64,000 nt of DNA from Kudoa neothunni (taxonomy: Eukaryota; Cnidaria): positions 8,680,001 to 8,744,000 of the forward strand of contig OZ199838.1 in NCBI GenBank assembly GCA_964304625.1, read 5' to 3'. The notes under the pieces were generated by a model. It had not been told where the DNA came from. It saw only the letters and a list, made by a program, of their open reading frames with translations, and did not search any database. Position 1 is the stretch's first letter; every line of letters begins with the position of its first letter. Position numbers and translations under genes: made by a program. Shown here piece after piece: positions 25,301 to 36,395 of this stretch.

Positions 25301-28068
25301 CGTGTGATTGAACATCACCACTATCAATATTTTCTAGTAACAATAGGCTGGAGTTATCCTATATATTGTAGGCGGATTATAAATACACATAAAATGGCGC
25401 CAAAAAACATGTCAACCAATAATTACTTTCAATGTTAGATGAAGTGTTTTTTCGGAAGGAACACATTTATATACAAATGCTTTGACTATTTTTCCTTGTT
25501 TATACACAGACATGAAACTTTTTCCGGACAATGAACCGCTAAATCGAACTAGCTATACAATTGGTTACAAAAATCAAATACTCAGTGTGGTTTTTGTGAA
25601 GAATTCCGGTTACTCGGTTATAGAATTTAACAATGCAATAGTTTTCCTTGGTCAATAGAACGAAACCAACAAATGACATCCCCGGTTTAGCCATTCCATA
25701 ACTACTGAGAATAGGAGTTTTATCGTCGGTCATATCTTTAGATGACGTGAGTAGCATTTTGGTTTGTTGTGGATCGCATTCCAACACCTTACCAAGTTAG
25801 AGTAGGATTATGTGACAGAAAATTTACTCGGCATTTAATAGATTTATGTTCCATTAACATTTTTTTGGAATCAATATGTTTTGCCGTTAAATATGTGGGT
25901 AGGATTCCTCTTAGTAAACCTCCAAATTCCAGAGTGACAGAGGAATCAGAAATGTTCAAAATTTCACCCTATATTTTATTAACTTTATTAGCTATCAATG
26001 CTGCACAAATCAATCCCTACTTTAATGATAGATCCAATCTCAACTTTATCATACGTAACGAAGGGCATATTAATTACGGACCTTGAATTCAGTGAATGTT
26101 AATTTATCACACAAAAAACAGATAATAATTTACATTAAATCGCTCAGAATAAACACATTGTCAATCGGGTTATATCCAATTATTTTAACTCTAAGGAAAG
26201 ACACGTCACATCAAAGTCATGGGCACACGAAGATTAATAAATTGATACCTGTGTACTGAGTCGGCTGCATAATTCTCACTAATGCTTCCCTCCAACATTG
26301 GCATTTTCATCCAAGATTTCTAAAACGAAACGTTCAAACAAGTTGACTTACAGTAAGGAAAACAAAAGAATTACTGTCAAAATGCCATAGCACTCTTCGA
26401 AATCTTCCAATTTCATAACTACACCATAGCGCGGGAAAACATTTACGATACTTCCATCAGTTATTTGATTGATATGATCAAATCTTTCAGCGAAACTTGA
26501 ATCAGCACCATCATTAATGCCGTCAACAACTCCATTGTTGAAAATTCGAGACCCAGATTTCAAATGTGGGCTCACACTAAGTCCAATACGCTTAGAAAGT
26601 GGATCAACAAAAAGAACAGTAGCGTCAACCTTGATTAAATTAGAAATAAATTAATTAACACAATTCGAATACTGTTGAACTTATTTGACAGGACTGAAAA
26701 CTCTTTAAGTGAAAGTTAGCAATAGTTGCATCGAATGTACCGAAAATTTTGGCAACGTTACCCAAAGGTTGACTCTAATAAAGATTGTTGTTGTTATTAT
26801 GGACATTAGAAATTAGGAAATGCCGAATGACCCATACAAATTCAATTACATGTATCATGTATAATTCTGATTATAGAGAATTATTTTTTGCTTTTAAAAG
26901 TTAAGAGATAAAATCGGAATAATTATATACAACAAATTCTTAAAGTTAAACAGCACCTGTACTCTACAGTTGGGTGATATGACTAATGAAAAATGGAATA
27001 AAACGTTTGGACGAAATGACGCTTAGGGATTAAATTTGTAAAGGCCAGTAACAATAAAATAAAAAAATATGAAAAACTATTTCAACATATAAATGTTACA
27101 TACTTCCACAATCAAACATTTGACGCTATTTCCAGGCATTATACTGCCAAAGGGCATATCATCAAAACACTAAACATCATTAAACGCGCGTCAAACAACA
27201 CAAGGCTAACATTAATGTCCTCAAATGTATCATTCACTAAATACAATCTTCCAGTGGAAGCTTCAGCAACGACAACATAAAAACTCATTCTGCCCAACTT
27301 TAGCTCTTTTTTGCCTGACATATTGATTCAATGTAGGGCTGGAAATCAAATCACCCAACCCAAAAATTACTTTTGAAAAAACCTTTCAATGTATGCGATC
27401 CAAAAGATATTTCATAACCACGATCTTCTTTGGCAGATACGTAACCCCACATAATCGTGCCTTTTCTTATATCACTTCCTTGCAAATTTGTGTATATATC
27501 CATTGGTTTTATGGACAATCGTAAACGATTGGATTTATTTTCACCACTTGTACAACTAACCACCGTACAGCACAAAAATTGACCAATACTAAAGAATTCA
27601 CGTAGGTTGATCAGTTTGGTTTTATTCTATTTGCTCACATTGAAAATTAGTTAATTAATTGAAGTAATTTACTGAGTTGGTCGAAGAATTGATCTCTTTT
27701 TCAAGTTTTTTCGATATAATTTCGTTCATATCACACGCATAAACATAACCATAAAGATTGTCTGGTAACAACACCACAAGGTGGTCACAGTAGATTTCTT
27801 TTATAGAGCCTAAAAGCACCATTTCTGGGACAACATTCTACAGGAATAATGTGTAATTTGCGGTTCTAAATTAACTTTTACTTTCATATTCAGAGGAACA
27901 ATCGATATATGCTCTGCATGTGTTACATTGTCCGTTGAATGTTGCTGTGCATTGCTCTCCTATAAAATAATTTGATAAACAATAAATTAAGGATTTAAAA
28001 TTGTAAAAGCGGATCACTTCTTGCTTTCTTTTACGATTTGTACGTTTTGATCGAATAAAACCAGCCAT
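16392..28068 (-). CDS. PDCD11: rRNA biogenesis protein RRP5 / PDCD11 homologue
   Basis: A nucleolar scaffold of the 90S pre-ribosome with N-terminal S1 repeats and a C-terminal HAT (half-TPR) domain; the family is about 1,700-1,900 residues. The start is placed at MAGFIRSKRTNRKRKQ (28,068), a basic leader. Exons 27,575-27,351 (NRLRLSIKPMDIY, RGYEISFGSHTLKGFF), 26,575 onward and 25,787 onward (LECDPQQTKMLLTSSKD) carry S1-type blocks. Another S1 stretch lies at about 21,480-21,300 (VGQTLPGIVVSCMPNG), with a 54-bp intron at 21,384-21,331. A 1-kb intron precedes 19,756. The last large exon, about 19,219-16,392, has GRVHVSELSS and then the HAT repeats (NDSQWWIRYVAFVMD, GLLEFKYGDNQRACSIFDG, LNPKRMKSVFKKYADFEK), which identify the family clearly. 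The part between about 21,720 and 24,940 is unresolved and may be intron plus small exons. Confidence 0.93.
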
Positions 28069-28442
28069 AAAGTGTAACAACCTGGGCTTTTAATATTAAT
28101 ATATGTGCGCACGGCGATTCGGAAGACGCGTGCGTTTGTGGCACCTCTTGTTTGCACGCGTAGTTTAATTCCGATTCCATTATCTGCATATATATATGTT
28201 CAGTGATATATTAATCGTGCATTTTATGAATCAAGTGCCGCTTTAAAATATTTGTTTGTAACCGAGTTATTTTTCTTAAATTTAAGTTAAGTTACTGCAG
28301 GTTTTAGACGTATTTTATACATAATTTTACTTTATAATTGGGAACTATTTATGAAAACATAAAAAATGAGTCTAAACGTCGAATTTTTTGTTAAATTTCA
28401 AAATTATGTCTCGGGAGTTTGATTTAAAAAAATACACCATAG
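28069..28442. promoter_or_regulatory. Upstream region of RRP5, no defined motif
   Basis: This short stretch precedes the RRP5 start and must hold its promoter if the start is right. I see AT-rich sequence and a small TA run, but no motif that I can name. Confidence 0.25.
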
Positions 28443-28703
28443 ATCAGGATCTCATACTCGGGGATACGCCCCACTGGTGGGACGGGCGCGCAAAATTTTA
28501 GGTAGGACACAGGGCATGGAAATTTTTGAAAGTTGAATTAACGCCTCTGGTGGGATGCGGAGAATCCTGAGCATTGATATAGCATGGACAAGGGCTCGCA
28601 AATTGAACAATGTGGCGTACTATTAAATCAATAGCTCGATTTTTTATCTCTTTTATTTTTAGGTGACTATCAATATTATAAAACAACACCAAAAGCAATG
28701 ACT
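28443..28703. repeat. G+C-richer relic, possibly a hAT end
   Basis: Starts CAGGATCTCATACTCGGGG and contains CCCCACTGGTGGGACG, which is unusual in this AT-rich DNA. Starting CAG and C/G-rich subterminal blocks suit a hAT end. The MULE at 28,713 inserted next to it. No partner end was found on the far side. Confidence 0.35.
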
Positions 28704-28712
28704 AATTTTTAC

Positions 28713-31273
28713 GATAGTGTCTCCTGCCACAACATTGGTGCATGTGCAGAGGATTAAAGGATTATTTTTATTTCTTTCATTTTGCGCGTTGTGCTGCGAA
28801 CAATAAAACAAAAATCATTAATACCAACAAAATATATTTTTTCAAATACGTTAAGTACATCAGTTTGTAATTGTAGTTAATAAAATGTGAATTGTTGATA
28901 TTACCATCTTGGACGATTTTATACCATTATTTTTGTAAAAGTAAAAGTTTGGAGGAGTTAATAAGTTTCTAAATTTGACTAGAAACATCTATTTAACAAA
29001 TATCCTTTAATAATTCACGTGAGTTCTTAACTGATTAAGTGCATTGGTATGGCGGATAACACACATAGATTCTTTCACGGTCGATTTTATTCATATTCTG
29101 AAATGAAACAATGTCTCGATGACTTTATAAAAGTATTAAATTAGAGAAATGTTGTATTTAAAAAAAATTAGAGTTCTGGATTTACATACAGAGTGGACAA
29201 GAGTGTCAAACTAAAGAACGATATCACACAGGATGAAAACAAAAAGTTAATTTACAGATATATCAAATACATTTGTCCCCATGAAGATAAAAACTCTAAA
29301 AACAAATATTTAAAAGATTTCCAATCATCATTGATGAAAGGTTGTCCTGCATTCATTGTCATATCTTTTCGGGATGAGTCACTTAGTGTACTTAAATATG
29401 ACATCACCCATAATCATCCTAAATATGATGTAACTTATTACAAACACAGTCAAAATGTGTCTCATGAATTAAAAAGAACTTTGTCACAATGCTTCATTTG
29501 GGGTGCAGACAATAAACGAGTGAAAGAAACTCTCGAATCCGATCTCAATATTCCGTTTAGTTTAAAAAAAATACGAAATTTAAATCATCGCACGAAGAAG
29601 GAATCCCAGGATTCGTTTGGTATAGATAATCTTACTAAAACATATAGTGGTGAATTATTACTTGATATCTATCAAAATAAAAATACGCACGAATTAAACG
29701 TTTTATGTTTCAGTACTCAAAATATGAAAAAATTGTATGTTGGTTATGGTGAAGTTTTACATATTGATGTCGCCTACAAAGTTAATAAAACAAGATACCC
29801 ATTATACCATTTCACTATTGTTGATTCATACGAACGTACACGTCCTGTTTTTTTCGCATTTGTAAAAGACGAATCCCAAGATTCCATTGATACAGTTATG
29901 TCTTCGTTTTGTAGATTAATGAATGAAGTGTCCATCACAGAAGTGGTTTTTGTTGATAAGGATTCCACAGAAATGAACTCGATAGAGGAATTCCTACCTA
30001 ATGCTAGAATATTATTGTGTTCCTATCACGTTGAAAATTCTATGATTAAAAAAATTAAATCACTTGGATATAATCAACTTACAATGAACAAAATAAAGCT
30101 TCTTTCAAAAAAGATCATTTATTGCAAAACTTGGGGTGAATTTCTTTGTTACGTACATGAAATCAAGGGAATAAGTGATCCTTATTTCTCGTATCTCGTT
30201 AATGTTGGTTGAAAAATCCGGAGATGTGGGCACAATGTTTGAGGAAAAACGCATTAACTTTCGGTTCCAACACAAATAAATAATAGAGTTGAACAGGCTC
30301 ACGGTAAACTAAAAAATTTCTTATCAAAATCTTCGTTACCGGTCCAAATTGATGAAATTCTGCGGTATGTACGCATATTAGAAAGCGAATTTACCATCAA
30401 ACAACAACAACTATCCATGAAAACTTTAAGAATATCAGATGATCCAATTTTTAATTAACTTTTAAGTTGTTACCCACCATATGGTGTGGAAAAAATTATG
30501 GATAATTATAAATCCGAGGAGTTTATCACAATGTGGGAACTTAAATCCAATTATTTTGTCCATCTGTTGTCTAACTCTGCTATGATTATTAAAACTAACG
30601 GAACATTGATTTGTGACTGCCCCTTTTTCCATCAACACAAACTACCGTATGCCCATCTGTTAAATTTGATCAAAATACATGTCATAAAAATCGATTCACT
30701 TATTATTCCACGATGGGCCCTTACAATTTTACCTCTCCAAACTTCGTTGAACTCCTTTTCAAAACAAGACACTGATGTAGTAAAGATAACTTCATCTGAT
30801 TCAATTATGAATGATGAAGAACTGAATGAATCGACTCCCGCTTATGAGGAATCTGAGAAAACAGAAAAAAATAACTTTAAAAATAACAAAAAACTGGCGG
30901 ACAAACTGTTACATACACTAAATGCACTTGGAGGTAAAGAGTATTCCAGTTTATTCAAAGACATTACCTCATTATTGCAAAAATATGAAAGAAACAGAAC
31001 TTATTTTTGTGAAAATACCGCTGAAAACGTTGGAGGATCGTCCTATTTTATCGTTAATGAAGTTAAATCCAAAGGTAGACCCAAGGAAAAAACAAATTAT
31101 GTGAAATATAGAAAATAATTTCATTAATGATTAATTGCATATCAAAAAATATATTTTGTTGGTATTAATGATTTTTGTTTTATTGTTCGCAGCACAACGC
31201 GCAAAATGAAAGAAATAAAAATAATCCTTTAATCCCCCGCGCACGCACCAATGTTGTGGCAGGAGACACTATC
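28713..31273 (+). mobile_element. Mutator-like element (MULE) with 130-bp TIRs
   Basis: Inverted arms of about 130 bp, 28,713-28,842 and 31,144-31,273, start GATAGTGTCTCCTGCC and differ at only a few positions. The 9-bp sequence AATTTTTAC flanks both sides exactly (28,704-28,712 and 31,274-31,282), the target duplication length known for Mutator. The well-kept arms and perfect duplication mean a fairly recent insertion. It carries one transposase gene in the plus direction. Confidence 0.96.
29049..31118 (+). pseudogene. MULE transposase, nearly complete with few breaks
   Basis: Starts near 29,049 (MADNTHRFFHGRFYSYSEM), with two in-frame stops before the long open stretch 29,193-30,209. A FLYWCH/FAR1-like zinc part follows (KGCPAFIVISF, YDITHNHP). 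The DDE core reads VLHIDVAYKVNKTRYPLYHF, RPVFFAFVKDESQDS, VVFVDKDSTEMNSIEEF and NARILLCSYHVENSM. A frameshift near 30,210 and one stop near 30,279 separate it from TNNRVEQAHGKLK-type sequence. The last part, 30,486-31,118, holds a SWIM-like finger, LICDCPFFHQHKLPYAHLL, in which the third cysteine is tyrosine. About four or five changes separate it from an open frame. Confidence 0.92.
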
Positions 31274-31282
31274 AATTTTTAC

Positions 31283-31388
31283 AAATAAATAATATTTAAC
31301 ATGGTCTTTTCCGGAATAGAATCAATATGGTTTTAATTCCAATATTGTCCCATTATCCCTCCCTGTACTGCACAGAAAAAAACTGGCA
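31283..31388. other. Spacer between MULE and Merlin-like element
   Basis: Short AT-rich spacer with no gene or repeat boundary other than those of its neighbours. Confidence 0.4.
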
Positions 31389-31967
31389 ATGGGGAGTGTG
31401 TAGCACCTAAAAATCACTATCATGCGCATGTTCCTTCTTCACAATTTTTTCATGATTGTTTATAAGAAAATAAAATAATACCGAGAGCAAAGATTCAGCT
31501 CAAAATAACAACTTGTAAATTTTAACAATCCTTCATCCAAACATTGTCGGATGCACGTGCTATCTCTATCATGTGACAATAAACATTGAATACTCTCTTA
31601 TTTTCAAATAAACCCTTACGTTCATGATTTATTATTTACAAAAATAATTTAATTTCTTTATTTGAACAACATACAAACAAAATTAATAAAATAATGAACT
31701 AGCTTAACACGTGTCAAGGAAATGGGTTCATTGTATTTTCTAGGATATGACGCTTTTTTTCATTGATTAATGATCCAATAAAATTATTTAAAGCATTGCC
31801 GGACAAAGGGTACTTCGTTCTCATCTTCATAGGAGCTTTAATTGTTATAATTTTAAATGTTTTTCATTAACAAAGCGAAAATCAAATGTCAGAAGACCTA
31901 TGCCAAAAATGACATCGTACGAGCGGAACGATTACGATTATATGTTTTACTGTTTTTGTAAAAAGTA

Positions 31968-32969
31968 ATGACGTTTTCTCTAAAACCCACCTTAACGGGA
32001 TTCAGATGCAAAACCAAGGTATCTCCGAAAAATGGGACGTTCTTTTTTATTTCAAGTTGCCATGATCCATCTCATAACCTGACGGTCCAAAGAATTTGTA
32101 AAATTATTTATTACTGGCCCATGGATAATTCTATTTTATCCGCCTCCGAAATGATTAATTCAGACAAGAAAACGGTGGCTATGTGGTTTACGAAGCTTGG
32201 AGATATTTGCATCCTCAACTTTAATCAACGAGTCAAATTTGGTGGAGAAGGCTTCGTAGTTGAAATAGACGAAACTCTTCTCCGTGGAAAACGAAAAAAT
32301 AATCGTGACCGTTATATTAAAAAGAGATGTTTGGAAGACGTCTCTAAACAAAGAATTTGTTGATCTAAGTGATTGTCTCTATTATTTCATGCATCGTATT
32401 TCTTTATTATGGCTTGTTATACTTTTAATCTTATTGCAATCGATGATATGAGCGGAAACCAATATGAGCCATCAGAGAGCGTAGTATCGGATAATTCCTC
32501 AAGTAATATGATTATCTTGTTCAATTTATTTAAGTATATAAATTCAGCTTGAAAAGAAAGATATGGTAACTGTATTGATGGACCGTGGATATTTGGCTTG
32601 GCACTATGTCATGTCGACGACAATAACAAAAGGTGGCTCAAAGAGGTTCGATAATTCTACGTTGAAAAAAGAAAATCTGAAACTCTGACCGAAATTATCA
32701 AGAATGAAGTCATTTCTGAGTCGACCAGTTTTAGTGATGAGCGGTCTACCTACAATAATTTATCATCACTTGGTTATAATCATATCAAAATTAATCATTC
32801 TATAGAATATGTTCGCAGTGGGCTTCACACCAATACCATCGACGCCTGCTGGGGAAGACTGGAAACAAAATTCGTAGGAATACAAAGAGGAGTTTCTTTG
32901 GAAATTTTAGAAGAATATTATATGAGAAATGGTTCAGATCAATTTATGGGAAAAAATTTGAACTTTTAA
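31968..32969 (+). pseudogene. Merlin (ISXO2-like) transposase, broken
   Basis: The N-terminal part ends with the catalytic motif FVVEIDETLLRGKRKNN. About 200 bp of unrelated sequence then splits the frame. It resumes near 32,557 with GNCIDGPWIFGLALCHVDD and RWLKEVR, then (other frame) KSETLTEIIKNEVIS, STYNNLSSLGYNHIKINHS and VRSGLHTNTIDACWGRLE. The order DE, WxFG, HTNTI/WG identifies the IS1595/Merlin group. It has stops, frameshifts and the inserted stretch, so it is inactive. The 200-bp break could be a small insertion; I see no good splice pair. Confidence 0.85.
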
Positions 32970-33106
32970 ATAACGTTTTTAGGATGATTAAATATACTAC
33001 GAATTAATAAATACATCTCTATCTATAAATATGCAAAAATTATTAAATTAATGGCATTGTAACTCTTTTTAATACCTAGAGAATATATGTGGTATATTAT
33101 AATATA

Positions 33107-34956
33107 CAGTCGAGATTGGATATTGCGTAATTTAAGATTTTCGATATGAAGATATTTACATTGTGACTTAATTTTAGAGTTATATCATTACTTTATTTAT
33201 TAAATTAATTATATAGAATAAAAATAAAAAAATATTTTTTCTACATGCCTCTGATTTAGTATTGCGTAAAACCTTTTTATTGCTTAACGTAAATTACCAA
33301 CGTGACTCGATATTGCGTGATTTCATCTTCAATATGCCCAGGGAGCAGCCTTAAATTTCCGAGAAAATTAGAATAATACAATATTACAATTCAATAAAAT
33401 CAATAAAGGGCACAGAGAAAATGACGGTTGGAAAGTTTAAACTTAATGGTATGATTATTTTTAATCGATAACAATTTATTTGTTAAAGAGCATTCAACGC
33501 TTGACAGAATTCTTTCTCATGAAACCAAGCTGAAAAATTCAGATGTTGCAGGAAATAGGAAGAGGCATTCAAATGGAAGATTTATCAATATAGACGAAAA
33601 GTTTATGAATGGTTTATCAAAAAACGCACCAATGGTCACATTATTTCTGGTGACGTAATACTTGAAATAGCCACCATAATTGCCAGAAAGAATGACGTTC
33701 AAAATTTTAAAGCAAGCAGGGGTTGGCTAGCGGGGTTTAAAAAAAGGTTTGGAATCATTTTCAAGCATTTTCATGGTGAAGCTGCGAGCGCTAACGTCGC
33801 GTCTATTGATTCGTGGATCTATGAAAATAAAAATTTGATAAGCATATACAGCCCAAAAATATAATTAATATTGACGAAACTGGTTTGTTTTATGAGAAAT
33901 TACAGAACAGTAGTTATTTCTTAAAAGAAGAAAATGACATTAAAGGTAAAAAGCTATCGAAAAAAAGAATAACGATTTTGGTATCGTGCTCTTTAAGCGG
34001 AGAAAAGTTGCCCTTAGTCGTAATTGGGAAATACCAAAACCCCAGGTGCTTCAAGGGGGTAAAAAATTTACCTTATGAGTATTATGCCCAACAAAATTGT
34101 TGGATGACATCTGCTATTTTTTCCAGATACTGAAAAAAATTAAATTTTAAAATGGAGTCAGAACAACGAAAAATACTACAAGTGTTTTATAGCCACTCGA
34201 TCTCGGAGTGATTAATTGTCTTAAAAGTAGATATAAAAAAATATTGTGTAGCCATATAGCATTATGTGATGATTCGTTAAATAATAAATTTACATTACTT
34301 AATGCAATCTTGACACTCCAAGAAGCATGGAACAGTATTCCACCTGAAATTATTGTCAACTATTTTAAAAAGTCGGGAATATTTAGCGAAAGTAAAAGCT
34401 AATGCGAACTGCAAAAATTAATCCATTATCATAGGAGATACAGAGACGGAAACAAATGATAAAATTTTCGAAGATGAAGAGAGTATAAATATACAACAAA
34501 ATTTTAATATTTTTATAGTCGAGGAGGAAACATGGGAGAGCAACTTTGATGATGATAACTTACCTACTTGTGAAGATGATAACGGCGATGTCTTAATATC
34601 AACAGTGAATCCAATTCAGAATGAAATCGAATCTGATGAGGAAGAACCAAAAGTTCCAATAATAGATATAAAGCATGTCGCAAGTACATTAAGGAAGGTG
34701 TTTATTCAGGAAGATCCATCTGGACTCATCGATCTTCATCCGATAATGGATCGAATTTTAAAAATATCATCTCAAAGATGGTACTAAACTAAAATTACTT
34801 CATTTTTTCATAAAAATTAATAATTTTGTCTGGTTGAGTTAAATTAAATTCCTTATATTTATTTTATTTCATTAGCAATGATTTAAAGTAGGATAAACGC
34901 ACGAAACAAATTTAAATCGAATATTTTTACAAGTGCGCAATATCGAATCTCGACTG
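33107..34956 (+). mobile_element. Tigger/pogo element inserted at TA
   Basis: Both ends read CAGTCGAGATT(G/C)GATATTGCG and lie between TA dinucleotides (33,105-33,106 and 34,957-34,958), as is known for pogo-group insertion. Length is 1,850 bp. It sits inside the Merlin-like element, so it is the younger of the two. Confidence 0.93.
33421..34786 (+). pseudogene. Tigger-type transposase (CENP-B HTH plus DDE_1), broken
   Basis: The HTH/CENP-B-like DNA-binding part includes NGRFINIDEK, then (one base shifted) YEWFIKKRTNGHIISGDVI and FKASRGWLAGFKKRFGI. The DDE core begins INIDETGLFYEKL with the first aspartate and continues ITILVSCSLSGEKLPLVVIG, NLPYEYYAQQNCWMTSAIF. The second aspartate motif is lost where the frame breaks near 34,131. 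The closing part reads LLNAILTLQEAWNSIPPEII and ends acidic (NEIESDEEEPKV). At least three breaks and a missing catalytic residue make it inactive. Confidence 0.9.
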
Positions 34957-34958
34957 TA

Positions 34959-36395
34959 TATAGATTTAAAATACAATCCTAATATGATTATAAAAATAAT
35001 AATATAATAAAATATATACAATCCATACTAGGTTAAATATTAAATGCGTTTTAATCAAAATAAAATAAATCTAATAGAATCATTTTGTGAATTAAGAATA
35101 ACAATAAATAATTTTTTACCTCTAAACATAATATCTCAATGAAGATTCCTTTATTATATAATTCTTTTACTATTTCCAAAAGATTTATTGACTAGAAAAA
35201 TCTAATGTCATATTAAAATTTTCTATAAGATAATTTTTTAGCAATGAAATTAATATGTAGATTGAACAATAAAACTTTTAAATTATGGAATTATTGTCAC
35301 CGTTTTTATAATTTTAATTGAGAATTGTGCGATGTTTACAACATAGATATATAATATTGCTCATAAATTTTAATAATATAGTAATAAATGAACAAATATA
35401 TTATTCTAAACAGGTTGCGTATAAATTGTGGCAATTACTGTGATAATCGTTAATAACATTTATAATAAAATTTGATTCTAGCTCCCATTTTTATTTATCA
35501 ACGACGAACTGTTATATAAATACTTTTCAATAAGATATTTGTACACATTAATAGTTAATAGAAAATATGATGTTTTTGTGAATATGCGAAAAGCCTTTTT
35601 TTAAGTTAGTCAATTGAAGTTATTATATTTAAATATAAAAAAATCTAAATAATGATAACATATAACAGTCAGTTAATAAGTGGAGAGAAAAAGAAAATAT
35701 TCAATGTTTATTGCCACACGATGGATATTGCACGTGCATCCGACAGTGTTCGGGTTAAGAAATGTTAGAATTTAGAAGTTGTTATTTAGAGCTGAATCTT
35801 TGCTGTCGGTATTATTTTATTTTATTATAAACAATCGTGAAAAAATTAGGAGGAAGGAACATGCGCAAGATAGTGATTTCAGGTGCAACACACTCCCCCA
35901 TTACCTTAAAAGTTGTATGTATTATTTTATAGGTATTATCAATATACTAAAATTAATGTATAAACATTATGCTTGGTGAGACTATTGGATGGGTGTAATT
36001 ACGAATAAGAACGATTATTTTATCGTAAAATTTTTTAATGGAATAAAATAATAAATTTAAAGGTTAATTTAATTTAATATAATATATTAACTAGAGAATA
36101 TTTTGATCACCTAATTAAATCCTATACCTATCGTTTGTGTACAAAAAACGGATCATTATTTGGTTCGAAGTATCCCGATATTTTTACCTAGGGATCACAG
36201 AAATAAATCAACATGTACGACAAGATGACAATTCCCAGCGATATGGTAGTTGTATTTTGATTTTAATTTAATCGAGAAAATTCTTTAGAGCAGTGTGATG
36301 TCATATGTGCTCAAAACAATGGTTCATAGGTTTGATCCCACTATTTGTAAATTATAATATTTAATATTAAAAATAGAGACCCAGGGTATAAGCAA
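34959..36395. other. Merlin 3' part and EXOC4 upstream region, no gene seen
   Basis: The first 940 bp are the noncoding right part and arm of the Merlin-like element. The remaining 490 bp (35,903-36,395) are AT-rich and must carry the EXOC4 5' exon or promoter. A likely acceptor (AAAATAG) lies near 36,376. Confidence 0.5.

Larger units (their letters stand above)
31389..35902 (+). mobile_element. Merlin-like element with about 215-bp inverted arms, split by Tigger
   Basis: The left arm, 31,389-31,605 (AATGGGGAGTGTGTAGCACC), returns as its reverse complement at 35,692-35,902 with high identity. Shared blocks include GCACGTGCATCCGACA and GAACATGCGCA. Between the arms lie an ISXO2-type transposase (31,968-32,969) and a complete Tigger element (33,107-34,956). 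Without the Tigger the element would be about 2.7 kb. I could not find a clear 8-9-bp target duplication outside the arms. Confidence 0.8.

Noticed and set aside
25769-26086. 105-codon plus-strand frame opposite RRP5
   Set aside because: It is antisense to RRP5 exon sequence and has no independent support.
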